Under the pieces are notes generated by a model, which worked only from the letters and a program-made list of their open reading frames with translations, ran no database searches and was not told the origin of the DNA. DNA of 64,000 nt. Origin: Epinephelus fuscoguttatus (Eukaryota; Chordata; Actinopteri; Perciformes; Serranidae). Below are positions 1 to 13,162 of this stretch, in pieces (positions within the stretch are counted from its first letter, which is position 1; every line of letters begins with the position of its first letter). The translations under genes and the position numbers were made by a program. The stretch is taken from assembly GCF_011397635.1 (NCBI RefSeq), contig NC_064755.1, positions 38,918,059-38,982,058 of the forward strand, read 5' to 3'.

Positions 1-2104
1 CCAGTTTGTTCATAATTGCTGGCAGTTAATGTTATTCTTACTTTCTTGTTCTTGAGTTTTTTTCTTTCCTTTGTATATTATGAGTCTGATCACTTCAGCC
101 ACTCATCCACAGTTTGAAGGACATGCCATAATTATATGATGTAACTTCTATTTTGTGATATGCTTTGTTTTAGTGTGTGTGTTGCTCAGAATTGCCTAAT
201 TTTGCCTAAAATTGCCCGGCCCCGGCCATTGCCGCGCAGCAGCTATAATTAAAAGTTGTTACTGATTCTATCTCTGCAAAACTTATTGCTGTGTTTACTC
301 TACGAACAGTAGAGTTGGTGCCTGTTGCTTCGGGAGCTGCCATTACTGTTCTGCAAGCATTTTAAGCATCAACTAGAACCTGGTTGCTGACGTTGTCAGC
401 TATGGTAAGGATCCCTCCTTTGCCCTGATTGGATTTTAATTTCTGTAAAGTGTTTGGGGTGGCATCGAGTCCAGGCTGATACAGAGAGTGAAACAGAATC
501 TTGAGCTCATGTCATCAGGATGGTCTCACCAGGCTACTGGCTGACAGGCAGCCGCTCCATCACTGTGACTCTTCCACTGTAACAGCAGAGTGAGGAATGA
601 GTGTTTCAGCTGGAGTGGTTTCCCCTCTCACAGTGAAGAGGTCTAATCGTTCCTGGAGTCAACAGGGAGTGTTATTCATCTCACTAAACAGCAGTGAGTT
701 AGCTGTGAAGATGAGGTGAAATCATTGCTATGAAGATGAATCCTCCCTCCATCATCCTGACTGCTGGTGATCAGATTGGAAAGGAGGAGACGACGCAGTC
801 AGAGGACCACTACAGGTCACCTGACAGTAGTGTGTCACTAGTGTGTTTATCAAGGTTGATTGTACTCACATTTAGTGGTGAAACAATGCAGCTCTTCATC
901 CTCAATAGTGTTGTGCTGCTCCTGTGTCCCGCTCTACACCTGATCAGTCTCACTTTATGAACTCGTACTTTGCAGGCGAGTGAGAAATACATTTAAAATT
1001 TCAACAAATAATATTGTTACATAATGTGATGGTAGATTGTGGTTGTGTTCATGTATAATGCAGAAACATAATGTAAAACTGCAGCTATGAAACACTTCAG
1101 TGAGGTAAAGGAACAAACACACACTGATATTTATGAAATATTGTCATGTTCTCGTCTGGTTTTAAAGGCACCCTGTGAAAGCATCTTTAAATAACATCTC
1201 AGAGTATCTAAGATCCTGCACTGCATGTGCACGTTTGCTCATTTCTTCCTCACCTGCTATGTTCTTGGTGCGTTCCTGAAATAGCATGAAGACAGTGCAC
1301 TGTGTCACTGCATGCTCCTGCACGACATACAGACACAACAAATGTTGCTCCACAGCATTGCCAGTGTCCAACACCTCCACAGAGTTCCTTTAATGTCAAA
1401 GGGCAAATTATAAGAAAAAGGTTTAAATGTAAAAATGGAACTGAGGTATTAATATGTGGGGAAAAATTAAGAAAATAACCTTTTATTGCTTTTTGTTCCT
1501 TTTCTCATCCATCTCCAATAAGAGAAAAGATTCACTTTAAAAGAAGATTCAATTACATTTTGTTTCAGTTTTATGATTTAAAAAAGGCTGATGCTTTTAT
1601 GTATTTTATAATCCATGCATATTAAATGCGTAAATGTTGTGATCTGTCCACTTCTTCTATTTATTCCCAACAGAAAGATGCAAAACACATCACATACTGT
1701 GTGCAGAAAGTAGCTAACTACATTTATTCATATACAATAGTAAGTATATTCTCTGTTTTACTTTACTTAACTACATTTATCTGACAGCTGCAGGTATTTT
1801 GCAGGTGAAGTTTTTCTGTAAAGTTTTTGCCCCAAAAATATACAATTATCTTCAGTCTAGTAAAATATTGTTCACATTATTGATGCATTAGTAATGATAA
1901 TTAACCCTGTCCAAAATAGTCTCCAAATTGTGTAAGAGTTTACAAAAATGCAATGGAAGGAATAAAATTGGAAGCAGAACTGATAATTAATCTGACAAGA
2001 GACAAGTGACACGCAGCAAACCTCCACCAGCTCTAAAAGATGGAGAGAATTTAGCTGTAAAAATATAATTCGATCATTTTATCACAACATATACAAAATA
2101 TAAA

Positions 2105-2460
2105 CAATCAGGTAAATGACAGCATTGCTGGAGACTCTGTGAATGCCAACCACTCACATATGTTTTGGTCATGTGTAAAACTACAAACATCCTGTGATGG
2201 GATTATTCCGATCCTTGAGAGAGTTTGAGTTCATAGACTGTGTACTTGGGGTTTACACCTGTGGACATTGTTTGTAAGAAGGACACTTATCTACTGGCAT
2301 GCAAAAAGGCCGTTACTATGAACTGGCTGAATCGTGGTCCTCCAACAGGACAGTGGATGGACTTTGTAGAGGAACTATATTCCATAGACAAACTGACCTT
2401 TGATCTGAGGGCTAAAGCAAGGACATGTGCAACACTGAGACAAACAGACAGACTATAAGA
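2105..2460 (+). mobile_element. L1/Tx1-type LINE ORF2 C-terminal remnant
   Basis: The + strand reads GDSVNANHSHMFWSC (frame broken) and then a 72-residue ORF with LLACKKAVTMNWLNRGPPT and FVEELYSI. This resembles the Cys/His knuckle and C-terminal end of L1-like reverse-transcriptase ORFs in fish. It is frameshifted and truncated. The surrounding 1-2100 shows no gene: it is AT-rich, with a possible unidentified repeat at 190-420. Confidence 0.5.
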
Positions 2461-2955
2461 GAAATTATTTAGTTATTAGTTATTTAGTCAGCTCGTCGGT
2501 TTTGTTTTCTAAATTGGGCCACTTTGTGTCATGAGTACTTTTAAACTTGTGCACTTCCCACCAGGAACAATTAGAATATTTTAAATATTTTCTGCATAAA
2601 TGTGTCTGTTGTGTTGCAGAACAAAAAAATAATTTATTTAAATGAAAATGAGATTTTTTAAAATTATGATAAAACTCTCAGTGTGTTTAGTCATAGCAAC
2701 ACCAACCTTGTGCGACTGAAATATCAGCTGACTCTGTGCAAACAAACCTGACTACAGCTTTACATTTCTACAGTGTTGTAAGTAATCATAAGTAAACCAA
2801 TATTAGAAACATTAGAGCTTAATTTTTCTTACTGTAAATGATCTGAATTTTAATAGGTTAACATGTAGCCACAGTCACACTGTACTGCACATAGATAAAT
2901 ACACACTAATGTAAAGTATTTAACAGTGAAGTCTTGACTGCTGCTTCACCATCAG

Positions 2956-3237
2956 ATGAACAGAGAGGTTAAACGCTCCTCTCATCCTGACGGAGACAGA
3001 AGACCGTCACTGCTGAGGAGGAGGAGGACGATGTTCAGCTCCTCTCACGTGTTAACCAGCTGCCACCTAGTGTCACATCGGAGACTCTTCTGGGATTCAC
3101 TGACAGACGATCCATCTGCTCCTGATCGAACACACTCTGATGATCCAGCTCAGCTCCTCACTGCTCCTTATACAGCTGTGGTTCAACCTGCAGCTGAGGG
3201 GAGGTTAGAGGAGTTAGAAGGAGAGAGAAGCAGGTAA
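2956..3237 (+). other. Uncharacterised 93-codon open frame, possible exon
   Basis: This GC-richer open frame in an AT-rich flank starts MNREVKRSSHPDGDRR and lies between an acceptor-like CACCATCAG and a donor-like AGCAG/GTAAAA. I do not recognise the product. It could be a terminal or noncoding exon of an unseen gene, or chance. The rest of 2460-5550 has no supported gene, only scattered repeat fragments and unique-looking sequence. Confidence 0.15.
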
Positions 3238-3629
3238 AATATTTACACAACCCTGTAATGAATCCTTCTTTGTGAAGGTTATGACTTTCAAAACTGTACA
3301 AACATTGCAGACGGGCTTGTTGATTCTGATGTTTCTAATATTTAGTTGACCCTCACTGATATAAATGGGGTAATGCTAACAGATTATCATATCATTTGTA
3401 ATTGTTTCAATAATATGAATCCAGTTTTATATATTATTATGAAATTAGACATTCTGCATGATGCATACTTTATTTTTGATGCTTTTACAAAAGTTACATT
3501 TTGAATGCGTAAACGTTAATTTTGCACAGTGGTATTACTACTTTTATTTAAAGAGTCATCCCAGACATGCAGAAATCTCCTGCATGTTAAAATACGCCAC
3601 GTAAAATGTTTAATATTTTTAGATTAGTA

Positions 3630-3720
3630 AATAGGGGTGCCTAGTGCCGGCAGCAGGTTCAATTCCAGCCCACAACCCCTTGCTGCATGTCATCCCCTTT
3701 CTGTTACCCACCCACACGCT
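3630..3720 (+). repeat. tRNA-derived SINE fragment
   Basis: A B-box-like GGTTCAATTCC, followed by CTTGCTGCATGTCATCCCC, resembles a common teleost SINE-type repeat. Only part of the element is visible. Confidence 0.35.
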
Positions 3721-5559
3721 TCAAAACTTCACTGTCACAAAAAGTACCTTTTTAAAAGTTTAACCTCTGGAAACAACACGTCTCCTGCTTCTCTTAAAGT
3801 CTCAAGAAAAGTATGTACTGTTGCATGGAGTATTCACCCTCTTGGGACATACTACTTCGTCATAACATTGCAGCTTGAACTTTGACCCTGTTGCACATAT
3901 ATCGAGACATGTAGCTGCAGCCATATTCTGTTTGGAGGCGACACGACAAACCCTTACAAGCCACGCCCACCATCCCCATGATTATTTGAACCCTGCTACA
4001 ACACCATGTTGTCGTGAATACATATGAGGCCATCTTTTCGTTGTGCAGGAATGTCTTCTTTCAGCATATTTCCAGCCAAACTGTCAAGACAAATTTGAGT
4101 GCAACATCTATGCACTTATGCATTTAGGACTTTTTAGAACTTTTGTACAATGTTATGATGTAGAACTATGTCCCTATTATGTGTGTACTGAATGCAACAG
4201 TATGAACTTTGCACAGGCAGCTGCAGTATGTACTGAAAGTAAAAAGACAAAGTATGCAATTCAAACCGCTGCCTTTTCATGGCGTACTAAATAGTACGGT
4301 AGAATGGGTTTTGGAGCGCACAGTCAGTGTTTGTGACCTGGAGGCTTCTTGTTTCATACTGGACGCTGATTGGCCTCAAAGTTGTTGTGATGTCATAAAC
4401 TCTGTAGATGTGTCCAGGTGATAAAGTGAGGTCTCAGGTGAAACAGAGAAACTTTTCTCCTTCAGCAGTTGAAGTCAAAACAAACTCTGCAGAGTTCAAA
4501 CATCACAGTGAGGGAACAAAAGAAAATTATATGGAGTTGAACTTTAAGTTAAATATCTGAGTATTTCTCCATCACATATAAACTGTGGATGTCTGTGATA
4601 TATTCAGATGGTTTATCATGTTGAACGGCTTGACTGAGACCAGCCTGACAGGTCTGAGCTGTCCTGATTCCTCTTTGAATAAAAGCCTAGACAGAACATG
4701 TTTGAGGGGAAATCTGCCTATATTACAATAGGGGGATGAGCTGAAGGTAAAAGGGCCTCCATGTCCGTCTGATGGTGCACTTGACAGTTGTTGCATGGAG
4801 GTGGAGGCACGGCCTGTTGAACAGAAGGTCGGCAGGCATCATAGATTTCAACGACAGGCTGACTCTCTGACAATCTGCCGCTGACAGACACACATTTCGC
4901 TCTGTTGCCAGTTCATACCGCAGCGTCCCAGCTCGCCTCAGCCTAAAGAGACGGGGGGAGGGGTCAAAGGTTATGGCTGGAAGAAGCAGCGGTGATGGGA
5001 GACTGTCACGGCCCAGTGATCACTGTGTAGCAAGCCGTGAGCCTGACATGCAGAGTGAACTCATTCTGTCCAGCCGGCACACTCATCTCAGGCTACTAAA
5101 TTAGATCCATTGCCAATTCATGAAAGGCAGACGCCTGACAGCAGGCCTGTCAGATTCTCTGGGATATATGTATACCAGTGAGGCGTCTCACAGTCACGCT
5201 GCTCATAAATAGGCCTACATGTAAAGTCAGGTCAGACAAAGTCCTCAAATTGGCCCAGTGTCCCTCCACAAAGATTGTCATGGGGAAAAGATAATGGAAA
5301 GCAACTGAAATGGAGCTGATGGGTTTACACAGGAGACTCATGAGGGAGCACTGCGAAAGAAATATATAAAAATAAGTTAAGGTTTCTCATTCATTCTTCA
5401 CTAGAGTGACTTTTTATATGCGTGTTTCTATTTTCCAGTTAAAATCAAAGTGTGATAAATAATGTTACATGTGTGCAGTGAAAGATAAAACATGTTTGGA
5501 GAGTGAATATGATGAATGTAAATGCACCCACAGTGGCGATGAGCGCTCAGTTAAAAAGA

Positions 5560-5678
5560 AAACTACATTTCCCATAAATCCCCTCACACCGCGCATGCGT
5601 GGTTGCGTCATAACGACATGAACTGTTATGTTTTCAGTAGCAATCGTTATCCTGGACTGAATAAAGTCGTTTTGACAG
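5560..5678 (+). promoter_or_regulatory. rpgrip1l: Probable rpgrip1l promoter and noncoding first exon
   Basis: The segment holds an ACTACATTTCCCA motif (ZNF143/THAP11 type, 5562-5574), a palindromic GCGCATGCGT (NRF1 type, 5591-5600) and GTTGCGTCATAAC (5602-5614), which could be read as a CRE-like site or an imperfect RFX X-box. A donor CAG/GTAAGA at 5678/5679 fits the end of an untranslated first exon. The coding exon has its own acceptor before 6560 and its ATG at 6568. NRF1 and ZNF143 motifs are common in TATA-less housekeeping promoters. The start site is inferred. Confidence 0.5.
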
Positions 5679-6567
5679 GTAAGAAATGTTTGTAAAGTAC
5701 ACCTTTAAATGTTTGAATGTGTTTTATATAGAATACGAAGTTACATATGTCTCTACTGTGATGGTAATTAGGAGAGTAAGCTAGTTAGGTGAGCTAACTA
5801 GCTAGCATAGCTAAATAACGTTAACGTACACTCACCGCCCGTTTGAGATTTGATTGAAATAACGAAGTTAAACCGCAACCAACACTAAACCTCGTGATTT
5901 TTTTTATTTCATACACAATTTTCCAGCTTTTTTGAGACATTTGCCTTTGACCAGATATGTGAATCATATTATTTATCTAAGATTTTACTCTAAATCAGTG
6001 TAGAGGATGTGACGCCAGACTGCGTTTAAATTCTGGCAGCTTTTCTCTCTCATCGGCAGAGGTAACGTATTTATGCGCAATCATATTTGGCTCAAAACAC
6101 TGAAGAATCATGAAATGTGTAACTTCAGTTCGGCACATATCCAGCACAGCAAGCAGCGTGTTTTTGGGTAGAAAGTCAAATTTTAGGTCCATCTCGCTTC
6201 GTATTGCCTAGCTTTTCCAACAAGGCGATGACGGTGGCAGCAGGGGACACTTTGGCATTTAAACTTTGGATTTCACCAAAATGAAATGCTTTTGGAGTGA
6301 CAGTTGTATGCCGATCACATACGAAGACCCAATGTGTTATTAAAAAGTCGTACGCCTTCCTCTGCTGTGTGTCTTTACATCTCTCACAGGAGCATTACTT
6401 TAAATTTACCAGATTTTCACATTGAGTTTGGCGTCACCATTTTTCCTACAACCACAGATGGATTTATGTTAATTTAAAGCTATACACCGAGCTAGTGTTC
6501 AATTGCTCGTACTAAGGTGAGTATAAATCGTGTTTAATGAAGGCCTTTTCCATTTTCAGATTGAAAC

Positions 6568-9500
6568 ATGTCCACTCCACTTGATGAGACAGCAGCAGAT
6601 GTGCCTGTCAGAGACCTCACAGTGAACCTGTCCCGACTCGCAGCAGGTATTTATATTGTTTATATGTTTTCAAAAAGAGAACTTATTAGAGAGGGTTAAC
6701 TAGATTAATTTAGTTGTGAATTTATTGCTGAATTCTGAGCTGCAATATTGAGAAAATATTGCTCTACCTTCTTTGTGCTAAGTAGTAGTCCCTGTAGGTA
6801 AAAGTATGTGCTGTAGAAACAGCCACCAGGTTGATACAATAATTGGTCCCACAGCATTTAACTCAAATTATATTCTTATGATTTCATGTGACTGATTGAT
6901 TGATTTGATTGATAAATGTGGGCCATGGTGTGAATTTGCTTTAATCAGGTTGAGGTCTTTTTTACATGATTGAAAATGTAAAAACAATGATTTTTTTTTT
7001 TTTTTTTAATAGTGACAGATTCATCTGCGTATCAAAATGCTCGGGCGCGACAGGACATCTCACGGGTGTCCAGGGAGGAGCTGGAGGACCGGTTCCTGCG
7101 CCTCCATGAGGAGCACCAGCTCCTCAAACAGCATGTTCACAAACAGGATGACAAGATCAAGAAGTGAGATACACACACTCACAGACTTATTGTGTCTGAC
7201 GGTGACCTCAGTCAGTTTCTAATCTGTCGCAGTGCTCCTGTTTAAGTTGTGTTTTTGTGTTCTGTTTTGTTATTTTTATTTATTTGTAATTCTCTTCTTT
7301 CATGATTTGCTGAGTATTTTTGCATTTGGTGTTTTAGGAAAAGTTTAGGGTATATACATGCAGTAGTCAAAACTGCAATGTTGAATTGTTATTTTTGTAA
7401 ATTATTATTATTCTTGTTTGAATTATGGCAACAACTAACTATTATTTTCATTAGCGATTAAAATGAAAACTATATCCTCCATTAATAAGTTAACCTTTTG
7501 GTTTATGAATAGTCCAGAGGCAATGTAAAGTCTTGTCACATGACATCTTTAAATGGCTTGTTTTATTTGACCAGCAGTCCAAAACCCAAATGTATTCAAT
7601 ATACAATGATAGGAAACAGGAAATGGCTGCAACTGATCACATTTAAATGGAATTTTTGCGCATTTTTGCTTTTGAAAAAGATTTCAGATCTGCAAAAATA
7701 TTTGCAGATTAATTTTATAACAATCAGGGATGTTCCTAAGGACTAATTTCCCTGCGAGTCAACAAGTCGAAACATTAAAAAAAATACTCAAACTGTCAAA
7801 ATTGAGCACAATTTAAATTGATATAGTTTTAGGTAAACAAATAAAACAAAAAATACTGAGGACATTATAAGAGTTTTCCATTTAAAGGAAAACTCTTAAC
7901 TATCTATTGCTGCTCTTCCAAAAACACAGGATTCTACATCTCCCACAATGCAACTGTTTTTCATATCCCCTGTCATCACTATGACATCATCAGGGTTATT
8001 CATTTTAACCTCCCTCCAGAGCCTCAGAGGACATGATGCAGCTGTTTCCACAGGCGGTAGAATGAACTGAACTTGATCTGTGGACTGTTTAACCTCCAGA
8101 CGGTTACATAATTACCTTACGTTGTGATTACCCATCTCCCCCTCCTCCTTCCTTCAGGCTGGGCACTAAGCTGATGAGGCTGGTGAAGGACCGCGGTCGT
8201 ATGGAGCAGCTGGCGGTGGGTGGAGGTCAGTCGGTGTCCAGGGTGCGGGATGTGGAAATGGAGGAGATGATGGAGGAGCTGCAGGAGAAAGTCCGGAGTC
8301 TGCAGTCGGAGAATGAGGGATTAAAACAGCGCCTCCTCGTGGCCAAGCAGCAGCTCATCAACTCTCAGAGCAGGAGGCCGACGCCGTACGGCCGCGTCCA
8401 GTCACGAGTCAACTCTGGGTTAAAGAAGCTGCGAGATGACGCTTCCTCTCCTTCTCAGACACGACCAAAAAGTACATCACAGACATTTATATGTGAAGTC
8501 TACAGCCTATAATACATAGTAATATTATAAATGTGCTGAGATTCTGATACACCCAACGTGTTGTAGCATATTTTAATTTATCGTGACAACTAAATAAAAA
8601 TCAGTATCTAATGACCACATCAGTAGAAACTTCTTTAACACATATGGTCAGACTGTAGTAAAATCCTCTCTGAACACACTATGTGGTTTTGTCTCCTGCA
8701 GGTACCCGCAGTTTGGAGGGAGGTGGGAGACCTCCGACCGGCCTCCTACCTCGATTTGGACACAGCCTGCTCGAGGATGCGAGGGCTGAGATCCGTAACC
8801 TGTGAGTCATCAGACACACCAGTGGAGTCCTACAGCATTTAAAACTTTACATCAGCAGGTTTAGACGAGCAGTGTGTAAAATTTTGGGGGGGGGGGGGTT
8901 TAGTGGCCTCCAGCGGTGAGGATCGCAGACTGCAACCAGCTGAAACTTGTCCTGGTTAGAATTCCTTCAGTGTTCATTGTTCAGGAGGTTTTTACCAGGA
9001 GCTGAGTTATCCACAGAGGTCTCTTCCTCCCCAGAACAAATGGACCAGGGGTCTCATTTATAAACACTGCGTACGCACAAAACGAGGCCTAAAAGAGGTG
9101 TACGCCACTTCCCATGCAAAAGTTGTGATTTATAAATCCAGACTTGATGAGAGAAACTTTGACATATGCTTACGAACATTTCGGAGACAGGAAATTGGCA
9201 ATGCAGATGGTGAAGGGGAAGCCTGATTGTAGAAATTCTCAAAAAATTTTTGGCGCACACCATTTCAGGTTTTGTCTGTACGTACAAATTTAGTATCGAT
9301 CCTACGCAGTCTTTTATAAACACTGAAATAAGCAGTTTCATGTTACAAATCAGTGTTTCATCAATGCTTCTTGTTGTGGAGGGGCTGCCAACTAAGGTGG
9401 ATGATGTAAAAACTCGAATGGCCCTATTTAGAGCAAGGGTTTGGTTTGTCCGTTCTGGGCTACTGTAGAAACATGATGGTACAACACGGCATGTTCCATG

Positions 9501-12500
9501 TTGCTGGAAACCACAGAGAATAACATTAACTTTGCTGTTCATGATCAAGAAATCACTCCATTCTGTCAGCTGGTTGTATGATATAAAATAAGATACCAGT
9601 ACCCTTAAAGAGACATCAATACCAACAGAGTCCTTTATTTGATACCCTTTTTTTACCCATCGTGCAAATAGAAGCATTCAGTTTTGTAAAATGACCACAG
9701 ACGCCACAAGTCTGTAATATAGTCATACTTTTGAACATTTTGGTGGCATCTTTACGTTGCTGAGCTTCCAACTCTGTCAAATACACCAGGCTCAACTTCC
9801 CCACACCGCAGACTGTATGGGTTGTAGCTGCTGTGGCAGAGGGCCAATCGCAGTATTTGTTTGGCTTTGCTCTCAGCCAGTCACCTCAAGTGTTCTTTGC
9901 AATAAATCAAAGAACACTTGAGGTGATTGGCTGAGAGCAAAGCCAAACAAATAGTATTTTTTTCTAGATCTGGGTACAAAAAGGATCAAATATGGGTATC
10001 ATTTGACAGGAGAAGTCTTGATACTATTTAGTATGAGGTTAATTCAGTAGATACCTTGAAAGTATCAAGTACTGATACCCAGCTCTACCGCTCGTTAAAC
10101 CATAAAGGCACATTTTCTATTTCTGCATGTCTGACTTACAGAGTGTAAAGTGTGTGTGACTCCACCGAGAATACTGAGTGTTCAAAATAAAAAGTGTTGT
10201 AACTAACCACTTCTTTCATTTACAACTGTGTGTAGGACAAAACAAGACCTTTTGTTCTGGTGTCTTACAGGCAGGTTTTTACTCATGACTGCAGACTGTA
10301 TTACATTTACCATATTTGTAGTGAGATAAATTTTGTCTGAAGCAAACCAATCATTTTTGTCTGCACGCTAGAGAGAATGTGATCGAGCTCCAGCGCAGCC
10401 ACTTGGAGGAGATGGAGGGAGTGTCGGAGCAGCTGAGGGAGGAGCTGAGGAGGAAGGAAGCAGAATATGAGGAGAGACTTCTGCAGATCCGACAGCAGCA
10501 AACCTCCAAACTGAGGTAAAGCGTTACACTGTGATGGGGTGGACTTACTGACCCAGTGAAAGCTATCATGTGGTGGTGTGATACTTCACACTGTTTCCAA
10601 CAGGAATAAAATGTTTCAACACTCGATGAAAGTTTGAGAACATTCGTGTTCATGAACCGTTCTGGAAGAAACACAAAAACCATAATTCAGTTTAGTAGTT
10701 TATCTGTGAGTCTACAGCTTGTTACAAACACTGTTTGACCAGAACTATTGATTGTCTTTGGTTGGATGTTTCCGTCACACCAGACAGAATGGAGGTCTGC
10801 ACCTGTATCTGTGTCTGTACACAAATGTCTCAGGGTTTCAACACTTGTGTGTTGTGTTTCTCTGTCAGGTCACACGTCAACAGCAATGTGACAATGATCA
10901 AACTGCAGAAGCAGCTGGTTGACAGGTCCAACAGCATCACAGAGCTGGAGGGACGATTTCTACAGCTGCAGGAGGTGAGAAGCTTTTACAGCTCAAGTCC
11001 TGCGGCAACATCGACAAGACAAACACTGAAATCCAAGTACGATAAATCAATACTCTGTGAGGAGCAGTCTTCATCTATTGCAGTGGTTCCTACTGAAGAT
11101 CTTTAAACACAAATCTATAGTTTCATCAGTGATGTCCTGAAAAACCTGCTCACTTCAGTTTTTTAATCAAACAAACAGGAGGAAATAGTGACTTTGTTTG
11201 AGACTGTTTTCAGCAGTGGATGAATCCACATTTGGTGCTCTAGTGACTGCAGGATGGTATGTAGCCTCGTTTCCACCGAGCAGTACGGTTCAGTTCAGTT
11301 TGATGCACTTTTTTTCCCTTTTCCACTGTGAAAAGTTGTGAATGGTACAAACACAACCGTTCTGTACCGTCCCCATGTTTGGTCCCCCCTCTGTTGGGGT
11401 ACCTAGCACACAGATCTGGTACTAAAAGGTGGAGCTGTGAACACTGCAGTCTGATTGGTCAGTAGAGGACAGTCACTCTGCTCAGGGCTGAGTTGTGTCT
11501 GGTTTTGAGGCTCATGTAACCACTGTTCATACTGTGGAGAGGTTTATTAGTAAACTGTAACTATAAAATGAAAGGATGTTTTGCTGCCTCTCACAGCAGC
11601 TGGAGTCAGACAAAAAATAATTTAATTCATTGGGCCGACTGCTGGTGACTTTTAAGGTAGAACATTAACTTTTAATGTTACTCAATGCATGAGTTGACGA
11701 CGTGAATCCATCGGCATACCTTAATTGTCACTGTGACAACTTTGACCATTACTTTAGTTGGGTTTTTTGTCTCTTGGATGAGACAGATGTTTTAAAAATA
11801 TATATTAATTTTGACTGGATTATGTGAACTGCATAAATTCTAAAACTCACTTGGAGAAAAAAAAAAGCATTGTGGAGCATCATTCCTGTGGGCTTCAGCA
11901 ACACTAAACCCCTGAGCTTGCCTGAGAAGGACTAAATGCACAAACCTGCTATTTCTAAATATCCCATGGAGAGAGACTCTCACTGCAGCCTGTTCTATTT
12001 TGTTCTAAAAATGTCGGCACGCAGCCTCGCTCTGTGATAAACGAAGTGTAGACATTACACAGTGGGTGCTGGACGGAGCAGTGAGTGACAACAGTCCTGC
12101 CCACATTTAAGAGTACTGTTTGTGGTGGAAATGCTAGGGTCTAGGTACCATGTCTGAAGGGTTACTTTAGTTTCCAAAGGTACTATACAGAAAGTGATGG
12201 TTGAAACGGGGCTTATGTGGGATTGAGTAAAAAATAAACTACAGTGTGTGTGTTATAGTAGGCTGTAGATACACACACTGTATATGTTTTTCAGTACGCT
12301 GACATGAAAAACACAGAATATCAGCGGACTTGTACTTTAAAACACGCTGTCCACAGAGTTTTACTGTGACGTGTTAATTTGTGTGTTTCAGAGTCAGAGG
12401 ACGCTGAAGGTGAGTCATGATGCAGCGATGCTGAAGGTGGACGAGCTGTCGGCTCAGCTCAAAGATGAGAGGCTGAAGAGTTTGGACCTGGAGAAACAGC

Positions 12501-13131
12501 TGCAGACATCCGCCATATCCAGGCTGAACATGGAGCAGGTGACCGCCACAGATGTGTATTTCCATTGCTGGTTTGGTCTTAAATTTCATATAAGGTGGTT
12601 TTAAAAAGGTCTTCAAAGGTCTTAAATTTAACGTGGTTGTATCTGTAGACACCCTGTGTTCAGGTACGTTTCTGCTTTGATCAGACTGACTGAATTTAAA
12701 ATACAAAGTGTCAACAAAATCATATAAATAAAGCTTTATTTTCTCAGAGTTTGTCCGAAACTGTCCGTAACTTTAAGGCAAAGATGATAACACTTCAGTG
12801 ATGCAAATGGCTGGACTGAGACGAACCTCAGGACTCATCTGTTCTTTCCCTCTCATGTGTTGTGCAGCTGCAGGAGAGGATCAGTGAATTGGAGCAGGAG
12901 AGAGACCTGCTGAAGGACAACAATGAAAAACTGGTCAACAGGTGAGAAGCTTCAGATCTCCTCTGATGGGTCATTTCAGGGAGAGTTCAAACACCTGGTT
13001 ATCATCCACATGTCAGCGTCCCACTGCTTCCAACACAGATAATCTGATCCAACCAGTTGTACTTTTTGTCCTTCATTTTAAAACATTTTTAGCTGACATG
13101 CCACCATATTTTCCTGTGATGAATCATAAGT

Positions 13132-13162
<31 letters not shown>

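Noticed and set aside
5995..6192. 65-codon minus-strand open frame as an fto or other exon
   Set aside because: It does not resemble FTO, lies in rpgrip1l intron 1, and has no splice support.
9054..9677. 207-codon minus-strand open frame as a gene
   Set aside because: It crosses two repeat modules shared with 16422-17299 and has no recognised domain.
12374..12706. 110-codon minus-strand open frame
   Set aside because: It is antisense to rpgrip1l exon 7, a shadow of a real exon.
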